Source: Arthrobacter sp. MSA 4-2
GTDB lineage: Bacteria; Actinomycetota; Actinomycetes; Actinomycetales; Micrococcaceae
DNA length: 64,000 bases
Direction of reading: 5' to 3'
Assembly: GCF_016405885.1 (NCBI RefSeq)
Contig: NZ_JAEKGC010000003.1
Location: forward strand, 269,640 to 333,639
The notes beneath the pieces are model-generated. The model searched no databases. It had not been told where the DNA came from and saw nothing but the letters and a program-made list of their open reading frames with translations. Positions 42,366 to 51,288 of the stretch are shown in pieces (position 1 is the stretch's first letter; every line of letters begins with the position of its first letter). The translations under genes and the position numbers were made by a program.

Positions 42366-43013
42366 ATACCACCCAGCTGGTCGCATGCGGGCACAAAACC
42401 GCCTACAACCACACCAGCGCTCCTCCCCTAGCGGAAACGAACCACCGAGCCCGAACCGCACGTTCCCGGTTCGATACGAGTGCAGCCTCAGGTGTCTAAG
42501 CCCCCGGTGGACTCCACAACATAAGGGTGTGCTGCTATGGACGTAGAGCGGGTGACGTGGGTGACCATCCTTCGTTGTACCCCAGCACTGCAGGTCCACT
42601 CCCTCGCGTCGGAGAACCTCGAAGACCTGCTGCGCTCTAGTCCGGGCGAAACTGTGCGCTCCCCATGCGGCCACCATCGTGGTGCTCGTCCGAGCTGCAT
42701 CCAGGATGTAACTGTCATTCTCAGGGCCAACAGCGTCAGGCACCGGCTTTAAACCCTCAGGGTCAGTGCTGCGCAGAGCAAACAGATTGACGACCCGCAG
42801 ACCATCCGCACCTGTTGCATCAGCAAGGGAAATGCAGCGCCGGACAGTGCGGTCGTCCTGTAACGCATCAGCGACCGATGGGTTGAGCATGATCACCGTC
42901 AGAAGCGACCGGTCATCCCTCTGCTTCCACTGACGGGTGAGCTGATACCGGAAGGAAGCTGTGCCAATAGCGGTTCTCAGTGGGTCTCTCAAGGACATGA
43001 CGATCTCGGACAT
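42270..43013 (-). CDS. DUF1643-family protein with abnormal C-terminal read-through
   Basis: The first ~170 residues match DUF1643: FRYQLTRQWKQRDDRSLLTV, IMLNPSVADALQDDRTVRRC, LRVVNLFALRSTDPEGL, VAAWGAHSF, and LQCWGTTKDGHPRHPLYV, where the family normally ends. The frame then runs on for about 75 Cys/Arg-rich residues overlapping the convergent neighbour, which suggests that the natural stop was lost or that a frameshift exists. The ATG used begins MSEIVMSLRDPL. The function is unknown; the family is common on mobile elements. Confidence 0.75.
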   Translation of the reverse strand: MSEIVMSLRDPLRTAIGTASFRYQLTRQWKQRDDRSLLTVIMLNPSVADALQDDRTVRRCISLADATGADGLRVVNLFALRSTDPEGLKPVPDAVGPENDSYILDAARTSTTMVAAWGAHSFARTRAQQVFEVLRREGVDLQCWGTTKDGHPRHPLYVHSSTPLCCGVHRGLRHLRLHSYRTGNVRFGLGGSFPLGEERWCGCRRFCARMRPAGWYSSVDVQCCPIAKRYAVPSQPRVQYLGDCGEG

Positions 43014-43092
43014 ACAAGAATCTTGCCCCACTACCCGTGGGCGCAACCGCAAGGGTCTGCTGTACGGGTAGGTGACATCTCATATGGCTTGC

Positions 43093-43221
43093 TCAAAGCC
43101 TTACCCATGAATATGGGGCAGCAGACACGTCTCGCCACGTTGCCTTGAGCAGCTCAAACGAATCAACGCTGACATGCACCTGAATCCCGAAAGCGTCCAG
43201 GTTGCGCCTCACAGTCGCCAA
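43093..43221 (-). CDS. Possible small protein or gene remnant
   Basis: A 42-residue frame reads LATVRRNLDAFGIQVHVSVD, then SFELLKATWRDVSAAPYSWVRL, and looks protein-like. AGGAGGG lies about 11 bases before a TTG. It may be a small gene or the C-terminus of a lost one. Apart from this, the bases between the DUF1643 and UDG-like genes hold nothing recognisable. Confidence 0.25.
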   Translation of the reverse strand: MATVRRNLDAFGIQVHVSVDSFELLKATWRDVSAAPYSWVRL

Positions 43222-43428
43222 ATTGGTCGCTACCCTCCTAATCCTGGCCACCGTCCGCGCCCGGCCTGACTGCTCTAGCCCGGGTATCTCGGTTACCCAT
43301 CATTTGCTTTCTCCGCGGGCGGCGACGTTGGCGCAACGCTTCAACACGGGCTTCCGGAGGTCCCTAGAACCGCCGGGTGCCGCGACTAGAGTGCAGCATT
43401 AACCAGCTTCAGATGTGAGGAATCGTAG

Positions 43429-44070
43429 ATGCGTCCGGACGACAAATTGTCGGAATTGTTGCGGGCTGCGTACCTGCCCTGTGGAAATTTCGGCATCTGC
43501 AGCGAAGCACGGTGGGCACCGGAATCCGGGCATGTACCGCGCGGCTTCCTGGGCGCAACGGGTGCGCTCAAGGACGTAGAGCTCGTGATGGTCTTCGCGG
43601 AACCGGGGCATCCCCACCCTTCGGAGGTCTATAACCCTCAGGACGGCCCGGATACGTTGCTTGAAAATGGAATGCGTCATGCTTATCAGTCCTTCGCGGA
43701 GGGAACCGATCTGTTCCACCGCAATGTCCGCTGGTTCATGGATCAGCTGTACCCCGATCTCACATTCGATGAGCAGCTTCGACACGTTTGGCTCACCGAG
43801 GGCCGCCTGTGTTCAATCGATAACGAGATCGGCGGCCAGAGAGACCACCGATGTGCGCAGCGCTACCTCCGGGCCCAATTAGAGATGCTCCCAAACGCGA
43901 CAGTCGTCGCCTTCGGAGGGAAGGCACGTGATTATGTTCGGCGCTTGAAAGTCGAACCTGAACACGTAGAGGCGTACGCGTTGGCGCCTCCCGGGGCCAA
44001 CCACAAGCCAGCGCGGCCGAGCTGGGAAAGGGCGATCGAACTCATCAATTCTCGGAGGGCAGAGGGTTGA
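43429..44070 (+). CDS. Uracil-DNA-glycosylase-like protein
   Basis: The 213-residue protein resembles the UDG superfamily fold in layout. CGNFGICSEARW opens it, GFLGATG and ELVMVFAEPGHPHPSEVY resemble the G-E-P-G active-site strand, FGGKARDYVRRL and LAPPGANHKPARPSW resemble the final H-x-P region. Key residues are not standard, so catalytic activity is uncertain. UDG-like proteins in islands can act in defence against modified phage DNA or in repair. The ATG follows GAGG at nine bases. Confidence 0.55.
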   Translation: MRPDDKLSELLRAAYLPCGNFGICSEARWAPESGHVPRGFLGATGALKDVELVMVFAEPGHPHPSEVYNPQDGPDTLLENGMRHAYQSFAEGTDLFHRNVRWFMDQLYPDLTFDEQLRHVWLTEGRLCSIDNEIGGQRDHRCAQRYLRAQLEMLPNATVVAFGGKARDYVRRLKVEPEHVEAYALAPPGANHKPARPSWERAIELINSRRAEG

Positions 44071-44227
44071 TGTGTTCGATCGCCAAGCACGAGCCGCGGC
44101 CTCTTTTGCAGTAACCGACTCTCCTTGGCGTCATCAGGTGCCCGCGCAGGCCGCCCGAAGCCAGGTTGGAGATTTTCGTAGCCGGCACCATAAGCGGCGC
44201 GGTCCTGTGTCGGTGTGCTGGCAGCGG

Positions 44228-44755
44228 TTAGCGGATACTGATCCAGCGCGTGGCCTGTTCTGCAGTGATGCCGACGTACAGCTGATCGGGCACCTTCAAA
44301 TAACGACCCGAGATGGCCACCAGCGGCCACATAGGCGCCCCGGCGATGGGCTCGTGTTCCCAGGTGGGCACTTCCGGGTAGTGCTTCCTGAGGTGAGCTC
44401 TGATTTTCCGGCATGCGTCGCGCCAGGCACTAACCGGGATCCCCGTCTTCGCTGACACCTCCTCGGTCGAGAAGATCTCTTCCGGGTTCCGTGCGCAAAA
44501 GTCCATGACGGTGGCCCACCGTTGCGCGGTGAGCGTCGACCCTTCAGACAAACGCTTCAACGCAGGCACCGGCCACGCTTGATGTCGACCGAAGGCGCCG
44601 CGCCGCACCATGTCGACAACCAGTCCATCCCCGCTCAGTTCCTCCAGCGAGGGCGAGGGCGCCTCGCCACGCTGCAGCTGTCGGTACTCGACCATCTCCT
44701 TCAACTCCGCGTGATCCTCTTGCGGTACCGGAAGCAAAACCCACTCAGTTGCCAT
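44228..44755 (-). CDS. Hypothetical protein, DUF6416-like, with winged-helix-like centre
   Basis: The 175-residue protein begins MATEWVLLPVPQEDHAELKE. Its C-terminal half (LTAQRWATVMDFCARNPEEIF, SAKTGIPVSAWRDACRKI, PMWPLVAISGRYLKVPDQLYVGI) resembles the actinobacterial DUF6416 pattern, a helical domain followed by strands. DNA binding is possible but not shown. It lies alone between the UDG-like and HIRAN-like genes. Confidence 0.6.
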   Translation of the reverse strand: MATEWVLLPVPQEDHAELKEMVEYRQLQRGEAPSPSLEELSGDGLVVDMVRRGAFGRHQAWPVPALKRLSEGSTLTAQRWATVMDFCARNPEEIFSTEEVSAKTGIPVSAWRDACRKIRAHLRKHYPEVPTWEHEPIAGAPMWPLVAISGRYLKVPDQLYVGITAEQATRWISIR

Positions 44756-44989
44756 TCTCCCAAAACCTTCTCATTGTTTTTACTGATTGCTACTCCTTCA
44801 TGTAACCCCATAACCTGATATTTGTACGGTGGATGCTCCTGCTGACTACTTCTTTCTACTCATCTCTTAACCGTTGGGATGTGAGACGCCAAGATGAGAC
44901 CTCCATGACCAGAGCCCTACCACGGTCGGGTCGACGGAGTCGCTCGGAGGTACGGCCTGACCAGCGTGATGGCCTTACTACAGTGTCTG

Positions 44990-46420
44990 CTACAGCCACT
45001 CGGGATGAATAAGGTCGAGCACATTGCCATCGGTAAGGGCGCGCTGCTCACCGACGGTTGCGCACTGGGACTGCGTCAGGCTGCGTTGCCGGACGCTGCG
45101 GGCAAGATTTAGTCGTTGGAGATTGACCTCCGGGTCATCGAAGAAACGTCCGTCACTCAGGCGCTTCTTCACGGTTTCTACCGAGACCCCCAATTGCGTA
45201 GCAATCTCCGCTCTAGTTTTTCCTTCGACCTGGAGGCTAACTACATCGTGGCAGTCGGCAACCCGTTGAAGCATGCTTGCGCGTGACCACTCGTTCAGTC
45301 CCGAACTGTTTTGGGTCGTAATACCTCGTCGGCGTAGCGCGGATGATACCGCACTAACGCTGATACCGACCTCCTCGGCAATTACAGCCTTAGACCGCCC
45401 CTTCTCAGCGAGTGCTACTACCATCTCGTCCTGAGACTCATCAATCCGTTTCCGAAGAGTCGTTACACCGGCCTCTTTCATCACCTTACGAATACGTGTC
45501 TCCGAAATAGCTAGTTCCTGACTAGCATCGCGTACGCTCGATCCGCCGCGGATCAGTTCGAGTGCCTGCGCGTCGAGTTCCCGCGCCTGCCGCCGCATAA
45601 CCGCGTGCCACTCGTGGCGGGCATTTCGGAGCATGAGTTGGACGGGGCGCGGCATTGCGTCCGCATACGGCAGAGTGGGCAGTCCGACGTCTGGAAACTG
45701 CTCTTGCAACTCAAGGATCTCTTTTGCGGTCGCATCGGTGAGGTGAAAGCCATCACCGCTGATTCTCTCTCGCACTTCATCACTAAGCGCTGCCCACAGT
45801 CCACCAAGACGTTGTGCCTGTGCTTCTTGATCCTCCAGCTTCGCGTTGTAAATATGCGAGCTAGGTTGCAGCACCACAACTTCGAGGCAGTCCCGCTCAG
45901 CAACCGGATCAAAGGTGGACCGATAGTAACCGGGAACCATGACGCGTTGCCCTAGTACGTTCAGCGAACGGACCCTCCAATGATGATGAGCAGCGTAGCG
46001 AGCACCAAGGTATCCGATACGATCCCCGTTCATGTCAACGGCGAGAGCAGTGTGATCATGAGGATTACCCGGCTCAGGTACTAGCTCGAATTCGCCCTTA
46101 TAGATAGTGCCCGAGTAACCGCGGCTCTGACCGGACTGCTCATACTCAGTGCCACGCACGAATGACCACGACCCTGCTATTTCATCGAAAGGGCGGTCGT
46201 CGTAAGGTTCGACCCCGTCAGCTTGCTTCCAGGACACCAACATCAAACTAGAGCTCACCCGAATGTACTCTCCAGGTAGGCGTCGGTATCTTTGAGCGCT
46301 TCGCTGGCGCCACTCTTGACGAGCGTTGGCTAGTTCGGCTTTGGACATTCCTGCAGCAATAGACATCCAACGTGGATTGCCAAGGAAGCGCTGCGATTCC
46401 GTCGAAGTTGCGGTGGGCAT
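44990..46420 (-). CDS. HIRAN-like domain protein with three helix-turn-helix repeats
   Basis: The 476-residue protein has a HIRAN-type segment at about residues 88-150 (YKGEFELVPEPGNPHDHTAL, then MNGDRIGYLGARYA), a fold that binds DNA ends or ssDNA in repair proteins. The second half holds three recombinase-type helix-turn-helix units: GGSSVRDASQELAISETRIR, GRSKAVIAEEVGISVSAVSS, and GKTRAEIATQLGVSVETVKK. No catalytic domain is seen. TATGAT lies six bases before the ATG, so the mRNA may be leaderless. This domain combination is not one I recognise. Confidence 0.7.
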   Translation of the reverse strand: MPTATSTESQRFLGNPRWMSIAAGMSKAELANARQEWRQRSAQRYRRLPGEYIRVSSSLMLVSWKQADGVEPYDDRPFDEIAGSWSFVRGTEYEQSGQSRGYSGTIYKGEFELVPEPGNPHDHTALAVDMNGDRIGYLGARYAAHHHWRVRSLNVLGQRVMVPGYYRSTFDPVAERDCLEVVVLQPSSHIYNAKLEDQEAQAQRLGGLWAALSDEVRERISGDGFHLTDATAKEILELQEQFPDVGLPTLPYADAMPRPVQLMLRNARHEWHAVMRRQARELDAQALELIRGGSSVRDASQELAISETRIRKVMKEAGVTTLRKRIDESQDEMVVALAEKGRSKAVIAEEVGISVSAVSSALRRRGITTQNSSGLNEWSRASMLQRVADCHDVVSLQVEGKTRAEIATQLGVSVETVKKRLSDGRFFDDPEVNLQRLNLARSVRQRSLTQSQCATVGEQRALTDGNVLDLIHPEWL

Positions 46421-46644
46421 TCCAGGATCATATACCGCCTATGTCATAGGCCTACCGATTCCAATCCGAAGGGTCTGCCAAGCATTGCCGGCAGTCGGAA
46501 CCCGCCAGAACTTTCGCAACGAGCCGTTGCTGACACCAGGTTCAACCGGCTACAAAATCGCAACTTCGAGTGGGCTGCCTTGGGGCGTGGGACAGCACCA
46601 CTTACGATGCGCCCGTCTTGCAACCGGTGGGTTGCAACACGCTT

Positions 46645-46938
46645 GGTCGAGACATTATGGTCTTCACCGTCATGGCAGCCCTCGCTCAGATGGAACTCGA
46701 AATCAAACGAGAACGCGTCAACGACTCCAACACCAAACGCCGCGACGCTGGCCTGGACCTCGGCGGACGGCGCGTGGTCTTCTCCGACAGCCAAATCGCC
46801 AACGCCCACCGCCTTATCGAACAGGGACAACCCGCCTCTCACGTCGCCCGCGACCTCGGCATGTCACGGGCCACCCTTTACCGGCGAATAGCCAACCTGG
46901 ACGCTCAACAATGGCTTTCAACCCAACAGTCCGGTTGA
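46645..46938 (+). pseudogene. Serine recombinase (resolvase) C-terminal remnant
   Basis: The reading frame matches the end of a resolvase/invertase: MVFTVMAALAQMELEIKRER, DLGGRRVVFSDSQIANAHRL, and the helix-turn-helix ASHVARDLGMSRATLYRRI. The N-terminal catalytic domain with its Ser nucleophile is missing, and the bases upstream do not restore it. It is a decayed recombinase, showing that the island has been remodelled. Confidence 0.85.
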
Positions 46939-47000
46939 ACCGCTCATCTCATATCTAGACGTAGCCTGAATACTTCAGCCGTCATGACCGAGGAAGTTCC

Positions 47001-47969
47001 ATGCGCCGCATCAACGCTCTGGCCACAATGGCCCTAGCCACCACTCTTTCGCTCGTGGGGTGTTCGTCAGACTCGACAAGCGACGATGCGCCGACCAGCG
47101 TCGGCAGCACAGTGCCTTCGGCTACCGCGGAAAACACCCCGGAGACGTACGAGCTCGGCCGAAGCTTCACAGCGACAACCTCCTACGGAGCAACGCTGAC
47201 CCTCGAGATCCCTAAAGCCGGACCACCCGAAATAGAGCAACTACGGACCGACCTGAAAATCGACCCCGTCAGCTACGCGAAAGTCGGCATCGACAACAGG
47301 CAAGGCACCGAAGACGTGTCCGTCTACCTCGTCACCGTTTATGACGAGGACGGTACTGCCTACGAGTTTCAGGACTTGTCCGTCTACCACATAGCCGATT
47401 GGGGCCCCGACTACACGGACGCCCTCGGCGGTGTCGAAGGTCAGTACGGATACACGTTGGCTGACGGCACAGTGCTCGATGAAAATGTTGGGGATGACCT
47501 GAGCAGGATGTCCACCGAACTTCACAACCAGTACCTTAACGGCACGAATGCTTCGAAGCTCGAGGTCTCCACTGGGTGGCTTGCTTCCAGCACGACCGAG
47601 CTACCGGACCGGATCACTGGTATCACCATCCAGCCCTACGGCCTGAGCGAGGAAGTAGCCATGGCACCAGGCGGAACGATGCCCTCAGTCAAGGCAACTC
47701 CGGTCCCAACCGCCGGTCCGACAGTTCCGTCTGCCCAGCCCACCACTCCTCCAAGCGAACCGACTCCGGCTGAGGACCCTACTACTGATACGAGTTCGGC
47801 TGAGAAGTTCACCTACGAGGAAGCGCTGGCAGCTCTCAACAACGGCATGCCGTACTACGAAGCTTTCTGCCTTCGCTATGAACCGACAACCGACGGAGGC
47901 AGATCCCAATGCAAAGGCATCGAAGCCGGCACCGTCGACCCCGTCACCGGGGAATACCTCGGAGGGTGA
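47001..47969 (+). CDS. Lipoprotein, hypothetical
   Basis: The 322-residue protein has a lipobox (ATTLSLVGCSS), a beta-rich domain of the DUF4352/DUF1942-like immunoglobulin type (YAKVGIDNRQGTEDVSVYLV, YEFQDLSVYHIADW), a Pro/Thr-rich linker, and a small C-terminal helical part (TYEEALAALNNGMPYYEAFC, CKGIEAGTVDP). It is probably displayed on the membrane surface. Function unknown. GAGGAAG upstream of the ATG. It precedes the TelA gene by 150 bp. Confidence 0.72.
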   Translation: MRRINALATMALATTLSLVGCSSDSTSDDAPTSVGSTVPSATAENTPETYELGRSFTATTSYGATLTLEIPKAGPPEIEQLRTDLKIDPVSYAKVGIDNRQGTEDVSVYLVTVYDEDGTAYEFQDLSVYHIADWGPDYTDALGGVEGQYGYTLADGTVLDENVGDDLSRMSTELHNQYLNGTNASKLEVSTGWLASSTTELPDRITGITIQPYGLSEEVAMAPGGTMPSVKATPVPTAGPTVPSAQPTTPPSEPTPAEDPTTDTSSAEKFTYEEALAALNNGMPYYEAFCLRYEPTTDGGRSQCKGIEAGTVDPVTGEYLGG

Positions 47970-48118
47970 GTCTTCCGTACGGCACTCGCACCGATATTCT
48001 CGGCAATAACAACTGGTTGTGGGGTGCCTGTTGCTCCAGAACCAAAATCCTTAGCCATGTCTCGTACTTAGATAATCCGGCTAGGATTCAGCTAGTTCCG
48101 GAAACCGAGGAGTAAGTC

Positions 48119-49351
48119 ATGTCGAATCCACTCGACCTCAGTAGTGCCCAATACCCAGAGGGAGAGAGTCCTCTCGTGTTGGAGCCACCGAAGCCCGTGG
48201 TGGAGGTGACTATCCATGAGCCGGAGAAAGTCGGCGGCATGGTTCTGGTAGATGCGGACGCTCAACGGAAGCATGCCGAGACCGCAAAGAACTTCCTTGA
48301 TGACCTGTTGGCGACTCCATTGCAGAGCCCGGAGTTCCAGACGAAGATGGCGCAGCTGACGCGTTTGGGCGAAGGCACGATGCAGCAAGCTGGTGCCGCT
48401 TCCAACCGCATGCTGAACAGACCAGCAGCTGCCCTCGCCGCCACGGGCGCGGACCCTGCATCGCGTACAGGCAACACCCTGGTGGAACTGCGCCAGATCG
48501 TCACAGCACTGGATCCGAAGCGGCACGACCTGGCCGGTACGAAACGTATGTTCAGGTTCCTCCCTGGAGGCAACGCGATCGAACGGTACTTCATGAAGTA
48601 CGAATCAGCCCAGGCACAGCTCGATGCCATCACCAAGGCACTGAAGGGCGGGCAGGACGAACTGCGGCAGGACAACGCCGCGATCCAGACCGAGCGCGAT
48701 GCTCTCTGGGCGGCCATGGGACAGCTGGCCAATTATGCGGTGCTCGCCAATCACCTGGGAAACGGGCTCGAGGAACGAGTCGTGGGACTACGCAACCAAG
48801 GGAAAACGGACGACGCGACCACGCTTGAGTCGGATGCTCTGTTCTACGTCCGCCAGCGCCACCAGGATCTGATGACCCAGATGGCCGTCTCCATACAGGG
48901 CTACCTCGCGCTTGATGTGGTCAAGAAGAACAACACGGAGCTCATCAAGGGTGTGGACCGGGCACTAGGCACCACTCTCGCCGCGCTGCGGGTTGCTGTC
49001 ATCGTTGCGCAGGCGCTGGCGCAGCAGAAAATCGTTCTCGCACAGATCGATGCCCTGAACTCGACGACTGCGGACATGATCGTCTCGACCTCGGAGCTGC
49101 TCCGCTCTCAAGGCACCGCAATCCACCAGAACGCAGCCAAGGCGACCATCGACCCCGCCAAACTGCAGCAGGCGTTCGACAACGTATTCCAGGCCATGGA
49201 CGAGGTCGACCGGTACAAGGCCGAAGCAGCACAGTCGATGAAACAGACAGTGCAGGTCCTTCAGGGCCAGGTTGACCGGGCCCGCCTGCAACTAGAACGC
49301 AGCCACGCCTCCGACGCCGCCACGATCCTCCCCCCGAGAGGCCAACAATGA
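48119..49351 (+). CDS. TelA/YaaN-family toxic-anion resistance protein
   Basis: The 410-residue protein matches the TelA family: LVELRQIVTALDPKRHDL, RMFRFLPGGNAIERYFMKYE, QLDAITKALKGGQDELRQDN, YFxR-like LFYVRQRHQDLMTQMAVSIQ and QGYLALDVVKKNNTELIKGV, then a long C-terminal coiled coil. Family members are cytoplasmic and linked to tellurite or envelope-stress resistance, mechanism unknown. GAGGAG sits seven bases before the ATG. The stop overlaps the next ATG (ATGA), giving a TelA/XpaC-like pair. Confidence 0.9.
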   Translation: MSNPLDLSSAQYPEGESPLVLEPPKPVVEVTIHEPEKVGGMVLVDADAQRKHAETAKNFLDDLLATPLQSPEFQTKMAQLTRLGEGTMQQAGAASNRMLNRPAAALAATGADPASRTGNTLVELRQIVTALDPKRHDLAGTKRMFRFLPGGNAIERYFMKYESAQAQLDAITKALKGGQDELRQDNAAIQTERDALWAAMGQLANYAVLANHLGNGLEERVVGLRNQGKTDDATTLESDALFYVRQRHQDLMTQMAVSIQGYLALDVVKKNNTELIKGVDRALGTTLAALRVAVIVAQALAQQKIVLAQIDALNSTTADMIVSTSELLRSQGTAIHQNAAKATIDPAKLQQAFDNVFQAMDEVDRYKAEAAQSMKQTVQVLQGQVDRARLQLERSHASDAATILPPRGQQ

Positions 49352-50172
49352 CACGCTTTACCGCCGGAAACGTCCTCAAGGCACTACTGGCCCTCCTCTT
49401 CAGCATATTTGTCGCGTTCTTCGTGCTCCTCATCGGCATAGGCGCGAAGAACAAGAAAGTGATGATAGAGGGGGCGATTTATGCAGCCGTGTTCATCCTG
49501 GCCTTCTCCCTCACAGGCCCTGAGGACAGTGCCCTTTCTAACCTGTTGGCTTTAGCGGGTCTTGGGTCGATGGCAGTGGCAGCAGTGCGCTGCTTCATGC
49601 TTCGCGACCTATGGCTGCCCCGAAAAAATCGCCAGCTCCCGCCGGAGATAATGAATCAGCAGCACGCACCCTTCCAGCCCACCTACCAGCAAGCCCCGCC
49701 CGCGCCGGGACCGGGGCCCTCGTTCAGCCCACCAGCGAGTGATTTATCTCCGGATCTGGCCTGGATTGCATCGTACGCAAAGCAGAACAAGCACCGTCTC
49801 CCATCAGACGCGTATGTCACCATCCTTGAAACATGTCAAACCCTGGACGCGGTGATCGACGTGGAGACGCGGCAGCCCTCAAAGGACGCCCGTTTCGAGT
49901 ACGAGTTGGCAGCCATCGTCCGCGAATACCTCCCGGCAGTTCTCCGCGGATACCTCGCCGTACCGCCTGCAATGGTCGAGAACCGGCAGCCCAACGGAAA
50001 GACCGCCAACGAGGAACTCAACGAACAACTTCAACTCCTCTCCCGTCAGGCCGAAACACTGCACTCCAGCCGCCACCGCCAGACATCTGCAGAACTGACC
50101 AGCACGGGCAACTTCCTCAGAGAACGCTTCGGGCACCACCAAAAAGGTGAATTCGACTTCGGTATCGAGTGA
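49348..50172 (+). CDS. XpaC-like membrane partner of TelA
   Basis: The 274-residue protein has three N-terminal membrane helices (ALLALLFSIFVAFFVLLIGI; EGAIYAAVFILAFSLTG; LSNLLALAGLGSMAVAAVRC). A Pro-rich linker leads to a helical cytoplasmic domain (DLAWIASYAKQNKHRLPSDA, IVREYLPAVLRGYLAVP, NEELNEQLQLLSRQ). The domain order and coupling to telA parallel the XpaC-YaaN pair of Bacillus. The ATG overlaps the telA stop. Confidence 0.78.
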   Translation: MTRFTAGNVLKALLALLFSIFVAFFVLLIGIGAKNKKVMIEGAIYAAVFILAFSLTGPEDSALSNLLALAGLGSMAVAAVRCFMLRDLWLPRKNRQLPPEIMNQQHAPFQPTYQQAPPAPGPGPSFSPPASDLSPDLAWIASYAKQNKHRLPSDAYVTILETCQTLDAVIDVETRQPSKDARFEYELAAIVREYLPAVLRGYLAVPPAMVENRQPNGKTANEELNEQLQLLSRQAETLHSSRHRQTSAELTSTGNFLRERFGHHQKGEFDFGIE

Positions 50173-50658
50173 AGCCACGCTCGAGCCGCACGGAGCCAGA
50201 CATGACTGCGAGCATGGCTATGCCCATCGGCCCCGTGCTATTGACGCCTTTGGCAACGCTGCGGAATAGCACTCCCCTATGGTCCACCAAGTGCTTCAAC
50301 CGCCGGCGCGCTCCTTGTGCTTATCAAAGGATCGTTTCTACTTAGGCGAGAATTACCGGCAGAGACACATTGCTGAGACAAACCAGGGACATGGAAGTCC
50401 CCGCCGATGCTGGGAACGCCCGGACTGGTCGGCAAGCTATCAGTCCGTCCTACCAAGGGATCCTTTGCTAGGACGACCGAAAGCGAATCAGCTCCCGGAT
50501 CAGCGTCCGCACACGGCGCCCTCACCGGGCATTAACTCGCGCAGGTCCTATGGGAAGGGAGCCAGCCAGACACGAGTAGAGCACAGCGACTCGCGGGACG
50601 TTAGGGCTTGGCGTTCCGATGAGGGACCGGCGGGTTAGGCCAAACCCGACATCAACGA
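50173..50658. other. Stretch without a recognisable gene
   Basis: Open frames here have Pro/Arg-rich, non-protein-like composition. The inverted pair CAAAGGATC (about 50,320) and GATCCTTTG (about 50,460) spans 150 bp and could be an old insertion-sequence trace. Nothing else is seen. Confidence 0.4.
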
Positions 50659-51210
50659 TCAAATGGTTCCGTGACCTTGCTCAAGCTGTCGAACTTCATC
50701 CCGGCTCAGGAAGTCCGGGCTGTCGATACGCCGATCCCAGGTTCGATTTCGCGAGTCTGTGTACCGAAAGAAGTAAAACCTGTCGAACTCCCTGAGGTCC
50801 GTTGTCATGGCCGGCACCGATGCGATCCCCATGTCATTGGGAAGGACGACAGGATCCCCCGTTTGGGAGGAGCGGGCGAGCACCGGTCGCCACATGGTGC
50901 CATTCCAGTATCTTACTTCGACCGTGCGCAGTGGATGTGGCGTCGCGTTGTAAATCGAAATTTCGTACTGGAAGGGAACGTTCATCCCACCCAGAAGTCG
51001 ATAGTGACTTGTTACTAGTCGAGCCTCTTCTTTACGCTTGCGGGCAGTACGGACACACCACACGACGAAGCCGATGACAGCGAGCAGAACGGCAAGTCCG
51101 AGCGCGAGCCATCCAACACCATCGCTGAAGTCGAGCTTTTCGAGGAGATCACTGGTCGATTCCAAGCTGCTCGGTCGTGACTGAAATCCAAGAGCTACCA
51201 AATATCGCAC
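50659..51210 (-). CDS. Hypothetical single-pass membrane protein
   Basis: The 183-residue protein has one membrane helix (GVGWLALGLAVLLAVIGFVVW), a basic patch, and a beta-rich cytoplasmic domain (PFQYEISIYNATPHPLRTVE, VRYWNGTMWRPVLARSS, FYFFRYTDSRNRTWDRR). No family is recognised. A TATCGT -10 lies six bases before the GTG, so the transcript may be leaderless. It is divergent from the PIN-membrane protein gene and shares its promoter region, suggesting common function or control. Confidence 0.65.
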   Translation of the reverse strand: MRYLVALGFQSRPSSLESTSDLLEKLDFSDGVGWLALGLAVLLAVIGFVVWCVRTARKRKEEARLVTSHYRLLGGMNVPFQYEISIYNATPHPLRTVEVRYWNGTMWRPVLARSSQTGDPVVLPNDMGIASVPAMTTDLREFDRFYFFRYTDSRNRTWDRRIDSPDFLSRDEVRQLEQGHGTI

Positions 51211-51214
51211 TCGT

Positions 51215-51223
51215 CTACGATAG
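51215..51223. promoter_or_regulatory. Palindromic shared -10 of a divergent promoter pair
   Basis: CTACGATAG gives TACGAT on the forward strand and TATCGT on the reverse strand. It would serve both the PIN-membrane gene and the single-pass membrane gene. The reverse-strand start is six bases beyond its element. Confidence 0.35.
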
Positions 51224-51288
51224 CGTCACCAGCATGAGGTCGCCCACGACGGACCGACTAACGGGCACTGGTGCAATGCGGATGTCGG

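Noticed and set aside
42440..42500. Possible tRNA because of a GGTTCGATAC T-loop-like string
   Set aside because: The flanking bases do not pair into a T stem and no acceptor or anticodon arm can be drawn.
50279..50638. Forward open frame of 119 codons downstream of the XpaC-like gene
   Set aside because: Ser/Arg/Pro-rich low-complexity composition, no ribosome site, no protein-like pattern.
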